Source: Candidatus Nitrososphaera evergladensis SR1 (GTDB taxonomy: Archaea; Thermoproteota; Nitrososphaeria; Nitrososphaerales; Nitrososphaeraceae). Taken from it: a stretch of 64,000 nt of DNA. This document shows, one piece after another, positions 49,907 to 57,856 of this stretch; positions within the stretch are counted from its first letter, which is position 1; every line of letters starts with the position of its first letter. Below the pieces are notes generated by a model. It did not search any database. It was not told the origin of the DNA and worked only from the letters and a program-made list of their open reading frames with translations. The DNA is taken from the NCBI RefSeq assembly GCF_000730285.1, contig NZ_CP007174.1, positions 2,294,001-2,358,000 of the forward strand, given 5' to 3'. The translations under genes and the position numbers were made by a program.

Positions 49907-50932
49907 TTAAGGCCGCAACAGTGTCTTGATTGCGTGACGCTCGTCCATTGCGCGGTAGCCCTCGGCGACTTGGTCGAGGGGCAAGACCAGATCGAAGACC
50001 TTGCCGGGATTGATCGTTCTACTCCATACAAGGTCGATCAGTTTGGGCAAGAAGCGGCGCACCGGAGCGGGCCCACCGTGCAGATGGACATGGGAGAAGA
50101 ACAGCTGCACACCATCGAGTGCGACGCCGTGCGGCACGCCAACATAACCCACGTAGCCACCGGGGTGAGTAGAATTTATCGCCTACATCATCGACTGTTG
50201 AGTGCCAACGCACTCCAGCACCGAGTCAGCGCCGATTCCGTTCGTCAGCTCTTTGATACGGGCCACGCCCTCACCGCCGCGCTCAATCACGATTTCGGTC
50301 GCGCCAAAGTCTCGGGCGAGCTTCTGCCGCGACGGGTGACGGCTCATCGCAATAATTCGCTTCGCTCCCATCTGCTTTGCAGAGAGCACACCAAGCAGCC
50401 CGACTGCTCCATCACCGACCACCGCAACCGTTGAGCCAGTTTTAACGTTCGCCGTCGATGCGGCGAACCACCCTGTCCCCATGACATCAGAGAGCGTCAG
50501 GAGGCTAGGGACCAAGTCCTCTGCGGGGACATCCGGAGTTGCGACAAGGGTGCCGTCAGCAAGCGGGACGCGCAGCAACGGCGCCTGCGCGCCGCCAACG
50601 GGCTCGCGTTCAAGACAGGAGGACTGATAACCGATCTGGCAGTTGGGACAGGTGTCGTCGGATGCAAAGAATGAGCCGATGACGAACTGGCCAGGCTTGA
50701 TGGATTTGACCGCGCTTCCGACCTCTTCTACAATGCCGCAGTATTCGTGGCCCATGGGGGTCGGTTGGGCAATGGGTTCGATGCCGCGGTATGGCCACAA
50801 GTCAGATCCGCAGATGCATGCAGCCGAGTTCCTGATGATGGCGTCGGTCGGCTTGACGATCTTCGGGGCCTTGTGCTCCTCGAAGCGTATGTCGCGTGGC
50901 CCGTACAGAATACTGCCTCGCATGGTTTTCAC
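49907..50932 (-). pseudogene. Zinc-dependent alcohol dehydrogenase gene with in-frame TAG
   Basis: The N-terminal part (50932-50186) has RNSAACICGSDLWPYRG (catalytic Cys), PMGHEYCGIVEEVG (catalytic His-Glu), a CPNCQIGYQSSC zinc loop and a VVGDGAVGLLG cofactor loop. After QQSMM the codon is TAG (50183-50185), and the same frame goes on with PGGYVGYVGVPHGVALDGVQ to the normal end KTLLRP at 49907. CAG to TAG would explain it. The gene is GC-rich and close to bacterial threonine-dehydrogenase-like enzymes, so it looks acquired. A GTG or ATG inside could still give a short C-terminal product, which would be inactive. Confidence 0.8.
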
Positions 50933-51006
50933 TCCTTATTTTCTGCGCCTCGGGAATACCGCGATACTTCCGTCAAACTGCTGCCGCGGGTGAACGATAT
51001 TGTTGC

Positions 51007-51159
51007 CATTGGATGCTTGCCTTCTGTGATAAATGCATCTGTATGGCACACTCGGGTTGCATGAATTTTTGTCAAGACCTGATTAGTTGAAGGCTTTGGC
51101 GTAGAAACCTCTTTGACTTGCCACCTGGCGCCTGCGCTTGGAACAACTGCCGCTTTCAT
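51007..51159 (-). pseudogene. N-terminal stub of a second alcohol dehydrogenase
   Basis: About 51 codons, MKAAVVPSAGARWQVKEV then HATRVCHTDAFITEGKHPM, equal to the first quarter of a zinc alcohol dehydrogenase including the catalytic-Cys segment. Past this the frame carries unrelated residues and ends before the next gene. It lies just upstream of the interrupted dehydrogenase, so two related genes once stood here, or one was lost by recombination. Confidence 0.7.
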
Positions 51160-51258
51160 ATCAACAGCTGCACGCAATGTGCCTAAACAGTTTCGGAGAA
51201 CTTGTCTGTAGGCATCGTTAGTTAGGCTGGCCAAATTTGAACTGCCATACCAGTAGTA

Positions 51259-51316
51259 AAAACAAGCGCAAATTCTGCTTTGTGCATCGCTACTTCTTTT
51301 TATGCATCTGCGCATA
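51259..51316. repeat. Island right-edge imperfect direct repeat (copy B)
   Basis: Partner of 42285-42340 in the same orientation, 9 kb apart, with one extra T in the TTTTT run and several substitutions. On the minus strand it contains CATAAAAAGAAGTAGCGA, promoter-like. Confidence 0.7.
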
Positions 51317-51812
51317 TGCGTGGAGCGAAAAGCGCGACTTTCAATTGAAGCAAGACTAGCAAAGATTAGGTACGTATGTACATATGTTGTTACATAACTT
51401 GATGCATTGTTGCCTATCGGGCAAGAATCTATTCTATCAGCATCTCACAATTCTTAATAGCTCACGACTCTTTTCATTAATCAGAGAGAGAGAGAGAGAG
51501 AGAGATGACTTTTGGATGCATCAATTTCATCATCCAAAATGGCTCATGCCGGTAGATTCATCAGCTTATTTACGGATTCCACATCATCATTATCATATCC
51601 ATTTTTTACTACAAGCGACGGAGAGGACTATCTCCCTGTTTGAAGTTCAAGAATGAGATTACTTCGAAGAGATTGATAATCCGGCGATAGCATCAACGTA
51701 CTGTCGCTTGCTGCAGCAAAGATGCGCCATAATATTGATGAGGAAGATTCAGCTGTTTTCAAGTTAAGCAATCTTTTTTGCATCGTTGTGGGAATTCTGT
51801 ATGTGTGCCTAA
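51317..51812. other. Intergenic region with AG microsatellite
   Basis: About 500 bp between the right-edge repeat and the Rieske gene. A 90-codon plus-strand frame crosses it but is driven by the AG tract (RERERER) and has no recognisable features, so it is not called. No RNA or clear promoter other than A/T-rich patches. Confidence 0.45.
51483..51505. repeat. AG dinucleotide microsatellite, 23 bp
   Basis: Eleven perfect AG units plus a final A, followed by TGACTT. Long pure dinucleotide tracts are rare in archaeal genomes and may vary in length. Confidence 0.9.
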
Positions 51813-52442
51813 ATGAAGGAGGTCAAGTCCGGTCGTAATACCGGTGGTGGCTGGAATCCAAAGACATCCAGAAGAGATTTTCTAAAATTGATGGTAGCAG
51901 TGGGCACGGTTTTCACGTTTGCGCCGTTTGTAGACTGGGGCAAGTTCCTCCCCAACCCTCAGACAAACGTACCCGCAAAGGCCAAGGCAGAACTTCCAGA
52001 CGGCTCGCAGGCCAATGTGAATACTTTTCCCGTAAATTCTTCGCAAGTGGTAATATACCCAAAGACCAATGATGAAGTGCTCAATCAAGAAGCGTTCCGC
52101 ACGTGGCAGTTCATAAGACTCCCGGAAGAACTTGGAGGCACCAAGAACGACGTCTCGGCATTTCGGATGTACAGCTCTGTCTGCCTCCACCTCTGGTGCC
52201 TCTGGAAGTACTTTCCAGACCCGGGCCGCAAGAGAGGAGAATGCCCCTGCCACGGCAGCATGTACGACCCGATGAATGGCAAGGCATTTGCAGGGCCGGC
52301 GTCGCTGCAGGCTCCTCCAACAAACGTACTTCCCGAACTGGATTTAGAAGCAGACGAGAAAGGAGACATCTGGATAAAACCAGCCAACTGGAGCGTAAAT
52401 GGAAACGGGATAGTAGGATATGGAAGGTTTTTGAATCAGTGA
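51813..52442 (+). CDS. Rieske iron-sulfur protein with Tat-type signal
   Basis: A 209-residue membrane-anchored Rieske protein of an electron-transfer complex (bc1-like). The twin-arginine motif SRRDFLKLM and a hydrophobic helix form the anchor (18-45). The [2Fe-2S] ligands are C124 and H126 in box I (CLHLWC) and C144 and H147 in box II (CPCHGS), with C129 and C146 able to form the usual disulfide. A Lys/Ala-rich hinge lies between. No cytochrome b gene is next to it here. Ammonia oxidisers use such complexes to pass electrons from quinol to copper proteins. Confidence 0.93.
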   Translation: MKEVKSGRNTGGGWNPKTSRRDFLKLMVAVGTVFTFAPFVDWGKFLPNPQTNVPAKAKAELPDGSQANVNTFPVNSSQVVIYPKTNDEVLNQEAFRTWQFIRLPEELGGTKNDVSAFRMYSSVCLHLWCLWKYFPDPGRKRGECPCHGSMYDPMNGKAFAGPASLQAPPTNVLPELDLEADEKGDIWIKPANWSVNGNGIVGYGRFLNQ

Positions 52443-52534
52443 TGGCAGAAGCATGTACGTACAATATATGTAATAATATCACATCCGGGCTCAAAGCAAG
52501 TCGCTGTTGATGCCATGTCGGGCTGGGACTCGAT

Positions 52535-53356
52535 CTAAACTATCTTTGCCTTCCTGACGTCGGCCGGCCCGGCATGCAGCCATGCGTGGTCGAACAGGTC
52601 TGTACACCATTCGACGAACTCGGGGCTGTCCCCGGCCAGCATCGCGCCCATGTCCACCTCTCCCTTGGCGTTTGGGAACATTATCGCCGCCCGCCCGTCT
52701 GCGATGTACAGGGCGGTGCTTACCTTGTCCACCATCCGCTGCTCGATGGCGTTTGCAGAGGTAAGCTTGGCCATCGCCGGTATGATTTCATCCATCACGT
52801 TCTGCGGAAACACGGTGTTGCACCCTATGATGGTCCGGAGCTCCACTCCCCTTCTTGCCCTGTCGATGAGTATCTGGCCCTCCTCTGGCCACGCCTGCGA
52901 GACCATTACCTTGAGCTGCCTTGTGGCCGACATCTCTAGTTTTTTCAGGTCCTGCATCACGACGGTCACGGTCTCGACCATCCTGCACTTTTCAAGGGCG
53001 CCCATCCGGTGCACAAACTTGTCTGGAAGGAATGCAAGCGTGTGTTCCTGAAAAAACCGTGAATGTTTTTTCATGAACCGGAAATACGGCAGCTGCATCG
53101 TTATTGCCCGGCCAAACTCGCTCAGGTAAAACTCGCCGTCCCTCCTTTCAAGGATTCCCGACTCTAGCAGCCTGTTGGCGTTCCGGTGCACATCCTGCAC
53201 TGTAACCCCAAGCTCCCTCGCAAGAGTGCTTAGCTTTGCAGGCCTGTTTGCTACCGACGCGATTATGGCGCAGCGCGTCTCGCTTGCTAACTCCATGAAC
53301 AGGCTGGCGGCCTCGACAGGCTCGTCAGAACCGTCCACAGGGATACTAGAGTGCAT
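52535..53356 (-). CDS. Winged-helix regulator with FilR1-like (DUF1724) domain
   Basis: A 273-residue regulator. N-terminal ArsR-like winged helix at about 15-85 (FMELASETRCAIIASVAN, TVQDVHRNANRLLESGILE, then the wing RRDGEFYLSEFG), followed by the FilR1-middle-type domain (CRMVETVTVVMQDLKKL, DKVSTALYIADGRAAIMFP and FVEWCTDLFDHAWLHA). Such regulators are common in euryarchaea and thaumarchaea; FilR1 controls filament and methanogenesis genes in Methanosaeta. Targets here unknown. Confidence 0.85.
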   Translation of the reverse strand: MHSSIPVDGSDEPVEAASLFMELASETRCAIIASVANRPAKLSTLARELGVTVQDVHRNANRLLESGILERRDGEFYLSEFGRAITMQLPYFRFMKKHSRFFQEHTLAFLPDKFVHRMGALEKCRMVETVTVVMQDLKKLEMSATRQLKVMVSQAWPEEGQILIDRARRGVELRTIIGCNTVFPQNVMDEIIPAMAKLTSANAIEQRMVDKVSTALYIADGRAAIMFPNAKGEVDMGAMLAGDSPEFVEWCTDLFDHAWLHAGPADVRKAKIV

Positions 53357-53451
53357 CGGCGCTAATTAAGACTTTCAGCAGCTTTGTTAAAAGTTAAGCA
53401 GGCCACGCAAGGGTTGCGACCTCTTGTTGAGGAGGGAATATCATCACACTA

Positions 53452-54339
53452 TTGCCATATTACAGGTACAACATGACAACAGGAGAGTTTGAAATAAGAG
53501 GGCAGTTTGCAGAACTGCAGAGAAAGTACAAAGAATACCTGCCAAAGGTCGATCCCGAATTGATAGACGAGCTCCTCCTGCGCCAGATGGAAAACCCGTC
53601 CAACCCTGACCCGATATTCATGGTGGAGGTGTTTACTAGGCCCGGCCTTGACACGGAAAAGGTCAGGAGGTACATCATTGAAAAGACTGGAATGAGTCCG
53701 GCCATATACGACAACGGCACGCACTATGTGACAAACCAGAAACTCAACTTGAAGATACTAAAAGAGATCTCGGACTCTGACGACGTCTTGGAGGTCACGG
53801 GCGAGTACACGGGCGGGATTGGCGCGTACGGCGCGTCGCACGAGCACAGGGAAATTGAAAATACGAGGGGAGCCGCAAGCGGGCGCGGAAGCCCACCTGA
53901 GAAAGAAGTGCCCCGGTACGCAGAGCACGAAAAAAAGACTAGCAACCTGAGAATTGCAGTGTATACAGCTGCAGGAATCATTGGCGCAGTTATAATTGCA
54001 GGCTGGGTCATAAGCGGGGGGATGCTTCCAAACGCCAATGTCGGAGGAGGAAGCAACAGCGCAAACACCGCCGCCACGATTCCAGGGGTGCCGGGCGCAG
54101 TGCACGGCTTTGTCGCAGGCCCGGGAGGTCTGCCGGCAATCGGCGCAAGCGTGATAGCTGCAGAGCAAAACACGGGGCACCACGCAAACGCGTTTGTGTC
54201 TGTAAACGGCCAGTACTTTTTGGACTTGCCCCCAGGCAACTATGTCATCATAGCGGCGTACCCAGACGGGACAAACAGGGCAGTCAACGGGTTCGTGGTC
54301 GGAAGCGGTTCGGAGCACCGTCTCGACTTTGCCTACTAA
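53452..54339 (+). CDS. Membrane protein with extracellular carboxypeptidase-regulatory-like domain
   Basis: A 295-residue protein. The cytosolic N-terminal 160 residues are hydrophilic (LPKVDPELIDELLLRQMENP, PIFMVEVFTRPGLDTEKVRR) and end with charged residues. A single helix (YTAAGIIGAVIIAGWVISGG) follows, then a Gly/Asn linker and an external CarboxypepD_reg or transthyretin-like domain (GAVHGFVAGPGGLPAIGASV, DLPPGNYVIIAAYPDGTN). The start is TTG at 53452, or ATG seven codons later. A possible signal relay across the membrane; function unknown. Coupled to the next gene by overlap. Confidence 0.75.
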   Translation: MPYYRYNMTTGEFEIRGQFAELQRKYKEYLPKVDPELIDELLLRQMENPSNPDPIFMVEVFTRPGLDTEKVRRYIIEKTGMSPAIYDNGTHYVTNQKLNLKILKEISDSDDVLEVTGEYTGGIGAYGASHEHREIENTRGAASGRGSPPEKEVPRYAEHEKKTSNLRIAVYTAAGIIGAVIIAGWVISGGMLPNANVGGGSNSANTAATIPGVPGAVHGFVAGPGGLPAIGASVIAAEQNTGHHANAFVSVNGQYFLDLPPGNYVIIAAYPDGTNRAVNGFVVGSGSEHRLDFAY

Positions 54340-54748
54340 CAACAACACGCGGGCGGCAACTACGACGGCTACCTCAAGGTGGCTGTACTATGCGGCGGCA
54401 GGCGCGACTGCAATCGCGGGGATACTGCACCTGTACATGGGGCCGGGCACGCTCGGCTTTAACGCAAACACGGGCGTGTTCTTTATCGTCTCAGGAATAG
54501 CCCAGCTCTTCTGGGTCGTGCCGATGATAAAGAGATGGGGCAGGCCGTGGTACGCGGTAGGAATCGCAGGGACGGCTGTCCTGGTGGCGATATACTTTGT
54601 CACGAGGATGCCGGGAAACCCGATCACCGGAAGGGGCGGACCATTAAACGCGATGGGTGCAGTCACAGAGATAGCGCAATTTGCGTTTATCGGCCTCGCT
54701 GTGGCCATTCTTGTGATGGAGAGCAGGCGCAGGCGCGCCGCCGCCTGA
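54329..54748 (+). CDS. Four-helix membrane protein
   Basis: A 139-residue protein, TTG start overlapping the preceding stop by 11 bases. Four hydrophobic helices (WLYYAAAGATAIAGILHLYM, VFFIVSGIAQLFWVVPMI, YAVGIAGTAVLVAIYFVT and IAQFAFIGLAVAILVM) with short loops and a basic C-terminus. A similar small four-helix protein lies at 60645-61052, with the same HLYM-like first helix end. No family name can be given; it may be a small envelope or electron-transfer accessory protein. Confidence 0.7.
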   Translation: MPTNNNTRAATTTATSRWLYYAAAGATAIAGILHLYMGPGTLGFNANTGVFFIVSGIAQLFWVVPMIKRWGRPWYAVGIAGTAVLVAIYFVTRMPGNPITGRGGPLNAMGAVTEIAQFAFIGLAVAILVMESRRRRAAA

Positions 54749-54838
54749 TCCTCTCTCCCTCTTCGTCTGCCGCTTTTTTTCTTCTTGGCAAGAAGGATTT
54801 TAACCTCCCGTCCGGTACAACCAAGACGCGTATCCGTC

Positions 54839-55894
54839 TTGGCAAACACCAACAACAAAGCTAAAAAAATCACCACCATTGCAACCCTTGGCTCGCACTG
54901 CGCGCTACAGGTGTTAAAGGGCGCAAAGGACGAGGGCTTTCGCACGCTCCTTGTATGCGAGAAAAAGCGCGTCGGCCTTTATGAGAGGTTTGGCTTTATC
55001 GACGACATGATAATAGTCGACAAGTTTTCAGAGGTGGCCGGCGACAGGTGCAAGGCCGCGCTAAAGAAAAAGGACGCCATCATAATCCCGCACGGCACGC
55101 TCATTTCGCAGATGTCAAGCGACGAGATAGAGAAAATAGAGACCCCGGTATTTGGCAACAAGTGGATACTGCGCTGGGAGGCCGACAGGGAGATGAAGCA
55201 GAAACTGATGGAAGAGGCAGGGCTGCGCACCCCAAGGCCAGTACAATCCAAAGACAAGATAAGCGGCCTCTGCATAGTAAAGTTGCACGGCGCAGCCGGC
55301 GGCAGGGGCTACTACCTTGCGTGGAACCGCGAGAGCTTTGAGGAAGGCGCAAAGAGGCTTGTACAGCAGGGCATGATAAGGGGAGAGCAGGACCTTTACA
55401 TCCAGGAATTCATAAGGGGCGTGCCGGTGTACCTGCAGTATTTCTATTCTCCTGTGACAAAGTCCCTAGAGTTGCTGGGTGTTGACAGGCGCTACGAGTC
55501 GGACATTGACGGCATTGGAAGGATACCGGCCAAACAACAGTTGGGAGCAGGAGGCGAGCCCTCGTACACGGTCGTCGGCAACATACCACTTGTCCTGCGA
55601 GAGTCGCTCCTTGACGAGGTGTACAAGATGGGCGAGAGCTTTTGCAGGGCAGCCGAGCGGCTGGTCAAGCCGGGAATGCCCGGGCCGTTCTGCCTTGAAG
55701 GCGTGTACGACAGCGAGGGCAGGTTCACCACGTTTGAGTTTTCCGCAAGAATAGTTGCCGGGACGAACCTGTACGTGGACGGCTCGCCGTACTCTGGCTT
55801 GCTCTATGACGAGCCTATGAGCATGGGCAGAAGAATCGCCCGCGAAGTCAAGATGGCAAAGAGAAAGAACTGCCTTTCAAGCATCGTCACGTGA
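54839..55894 (+). CDS. purP: FAICAR synthetase PurP (archaeal purine synthesis)
   Basis: An ATP-grasp enzyme of 352 residues that forms FAICAR from AICAR, formate and ATP, replacing PurH in archaeal IMP synthesis. The N-terminus TTIATLGSHCALQVLKGAKD, HGTLISQM, FGNKWILRWEADREMKQKLM, KLHGAAGGRGYYLAW and the C-terminal EFSARIVAGTNLY match PurP. The frame is open back to 54785, but a TTTAACC box at about 54798-54805 puts the start at the TTG at 54839. PurP is not found in bacteria. Confidence 0.93.
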   Translation: MANTNNKAKKITTIATLGSHCALQVLKGAKDEGFRTLLVCEKKRVGLYERFGFIDDMIIVDKFSEVAGDRCKAALKKKDAIIIPHGTLISQMSSDEIEKIETPVFGNKWILRWEADREMKQKLMEEAGLRTPRPVQSKDKISGLCIVKLHGAAGGRGYYLAWNRESFEEGAKRLVQQGMIRGEQDLYIQEFIRGVPVYLQYFYSPVTKSLELLGVDRRYESDIDGIGRIPAKQQLGAGGEPSYTVVGNIPLVLRESLLDEVYKMGESFCRAAERLVKPGMPGPFCLEGVYDSEGRFTTFEFSARIVAGTNLYVDGSPYSGLLYDEPMSMGRRIAREVKMAKRKNCLSSIVT

Positions 55895-57781
55895 TATTTT
55901 CTTTTGCACGAGCCGTACCACTGCAAGGGCCGCCGCTGCCGCAAGCGCGACTACAAACGCCGGCGTCGTTATTGATAGCGCCAAAGCAGAGCCCGCCGCA
56001 AGGGCTGCAAGCGTTGCAGTGAGGGCGCCTGCCGCGGCTAGTGCGGCAATTGCAACAATCCGCAGGTTGACCTTTTTCCTTGCAGCTATTGCCGCGCCAG
56101 CTGCCAACGGCGAAACATAGACGGCGCCGATAAGAGTACTTGCGACTGCGCCAGCGAGAATGGTTCCACCCTCGCCCCCGCCCGCACTTGAAAACGCCTG
56201 CTCTGACGCCATCAGTATCCCAAATAAAGGATACACCGCTGCTTTTACTGTTGCCTGAAGCCACGGCTGCTCTCTTTCATAGTCTGCCACCTGCGGGCTG
56301 AAAGAGTAGTAGACTGTATTGAAGACGTCCATAAAGGCCGAGCCGGACATTGATTTTAGCACATAATCGTCCCTGAACCCTCTCAGGAACTGCACCTGCG
56401 GCGTAAGCTCAGAGCCAAACGCGGCCGTTGCGATAAGACAGCCGGACGGCTTTTGTTGTTGCTGTTGCGACTGGGACGGTGCAGGGTTGTTGGTGTTGTC
56501 GCCCTGCAGCACCACCACATCTATTTTGGCAGACTCGTTTTCACCGTTTATCTTTTGTGCCGTCACGCTATAGCTGCCTGCCGCAGGGAACGCATACTGG
56601 GTTGTAAATGTGCCCATGCCGGATGTCAGGTGCTGGCGGTAGACCTCCTGCCCGTCCTTGGTTATGACAAAGTCAAAAGCTGCATTTTCAAGGAGGGTGC
56701 TCATGCCACCCGTCGCCTGATTGTTCTGGAGATTCATGACAAACGTGGTTGGTACGCCTGACTCTATCACCTCCGGACCCCACGACATCTCCCAGAGGTA
56801 TTTTTGCGTGGTAGAGAGCAGGTCGAGCGGGAACTTGGGTTTTTCCGATGTTTTTAGCACAAAGTCTATCGTGCCATTACCACTGCTACCGCCCGAGGCA
56901 GGGATGCTTGTCAGCCTGTCGTTGTTGAGCACAAAGTGGACCAGGCGCAGATCCTCAGAAGAATAGTCGTCGATGAGCACTGCGTCTATTGGGAGTTCCT
57001 TTCCATTGGCGTAGCCGTGGTAGCCGTTTACCTGCAGCTCCTTCAGGGCCTTTGGGAACTCTAGCTCCATGTGCACGACCGGCACCTGCGATACATAGGT
57101 GGAGCTCCAGTTAAACGGCATCGAAAAAGAGATGGAATTTGTAGCCCTGTCGTAGTCAAGGCTGGAAGCGTCAGCATAGTAGGTCTTGACAGACATCTTT
57201 TGGTTCCCTTCAGCGGTCTGGACGGTAAAGTCCTGGGTGCTAGAGACGCTGACGTACAAATCAAACGTTTGGTCCGACCCTACCTGCAAGCCAGTACTTG
57301 AGCCTTGCAGCGTGACTGCTATCTTGTACAGCCCGCCGTCTGACATCATCATGCTCTTTATTTCCACGGGCGCGTCCTTGCTGACATTTACCCTGTCAGG
57401 ATTTGCCTGGCCGTTTACTTGCGCCACCTTGGCGCTTGCATCGGGAGTCAGCTTTGCAAACACTATTCCATCGGACGAGTGGAATTCCTGGTCGAGAAGT
57501 ATCTTGTCGTCTTTTGCCACAGTAACATGGTAGTCAATGCCGGCAATAGTAGCGTTGTTGCCAGCGTCAAGCGTCCTTATCATGAGAGTCGGCTGTGCCT
57601 TGCCGGCGGTATCGATGTCGTTTGGAGAGAGCGACGCCTCCACCGCCACCTGCCTGCCCCCTATCGCCACAGGAAGCGATTTGTCGGTGCCAACGCCGTG
57701 TCCGTATGCGCTCAACGTAGAGCCACTAAAAAATACCAGCGTCGCCAGCAAAAGGGGCGCCAGGTAACGCTTCACGGACAT
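55877..57781 (-). CDS. Large exported protein with beta domains and C-terminal CFI-box membrane domain
   Basis: About 634 residues. After a signal peptide (MSVKRYLAPLLLATLVF, AYGHG) come three Ig-like beta domains (about 35-420: HEFHSSDGIVFAKLTPDAS-like strands, TFVMNLQNNQATGG, and GMGTFTTQYAFPAAGSYSVT), a Pro/Gln hinge (PAPSQSQQQQQKPSG), then the CFI-box domain CLIATAAFGSELTPQVQFLR and several membrane helices. The last 190 residues are a clear paralogue of the protein at 6728-7483. A TCTTTATT box about 20-26 bp before 57781 supports the start. The family may be sorted or processed at the box; function unknown. Confidence 0.8.
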   Translation of the reverse strand: MSVKRYLAPLLLATLVFFSGSTLSAYGHGVGTDKSLPVAIGGRQVAVEASLSPNDIDTAGKAQPTLMIRTLDAGNNATIAGIDYHVTVAKDDKILLDQEFHSSDGIVFAKLTPDASAKVAQVNGQANPDRVNVSKDAPVEIKSMMMSDGGLYKIAVTLQGSSTGLQVGSDQTFDLYVSVSSTQDFTVQTAEGNQKMSVKTYYADASSLDYDRATNSISFSMPFNWSSTYVSQVPVVHMELEFPKALKELQVNGYHGYANGKELPIDAVLIDDYSSEDLRLVHFVLNNDRLTSIPASGGSSGNGTIDFVLKTSEKPKFPLDLLSTTQKYLWEMSWGPEVIESGVPTTFVMNLQNNQATGGMSTLLENAAFDFVITKDGQEVYRQHLTSGMGTFTTQYAFPAAGSYSVTAQKINGENESAKIDVVVLQGDNTNNPAPSQSQQQQQKPSGCLIATAAFGSELTPQVQFLRGFRDDYVLKSMSGSAFMDVFNTVYYSFSPQVADYEREQPWLQATVKAAVYPLFGILMASEQAFSSAGGGEGGTILAGAVASTLIGAVYVSPLAAGAAIAARKKVNLRIVAIAALAAAGALTATLAALAAGSALALSITTPAFVVALAAAAALAVVRLVQKKISRDDA

Positions 57782-57856
57782 CAAGACGCAAAAAGGCAAA
57801 ATAAAGATTTGTAATATAAAAGAGTAAAAGGGCAGTTGCTGCCCTCCTCTCTGTTA

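Larger units (their letters stand above)
42285..51316. other. Accessory island with decaying genes
   Basis: About 9 kb between two copies of an imperfect direct repeat, lying between the conserved AlaX-like gene and the Rieske gene. Inside are a broken cas1, four other damaged genes or stubs and at least four intact genes for exported or oxidoreductase proteins, with lower GC in most of it than in the flanks. No integrase is recognised. The gene content suggests an integrated element losing its functions. Confidence 0.55.

Noticed and set aside
42285-51316. tRNA-linked attachment sites at the island edges
   Set aside because: The edge repeats do not fold as a tRNA end; the only tRNA in the window is at 17.1 kb.
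51384-51656. 90-codon plus-strand frame across the AG microsatellite
   Set aside because: Its charged RERERER stretch is only the dinucleotide repeat; the remainder has no protein-like pattern and no promoter.
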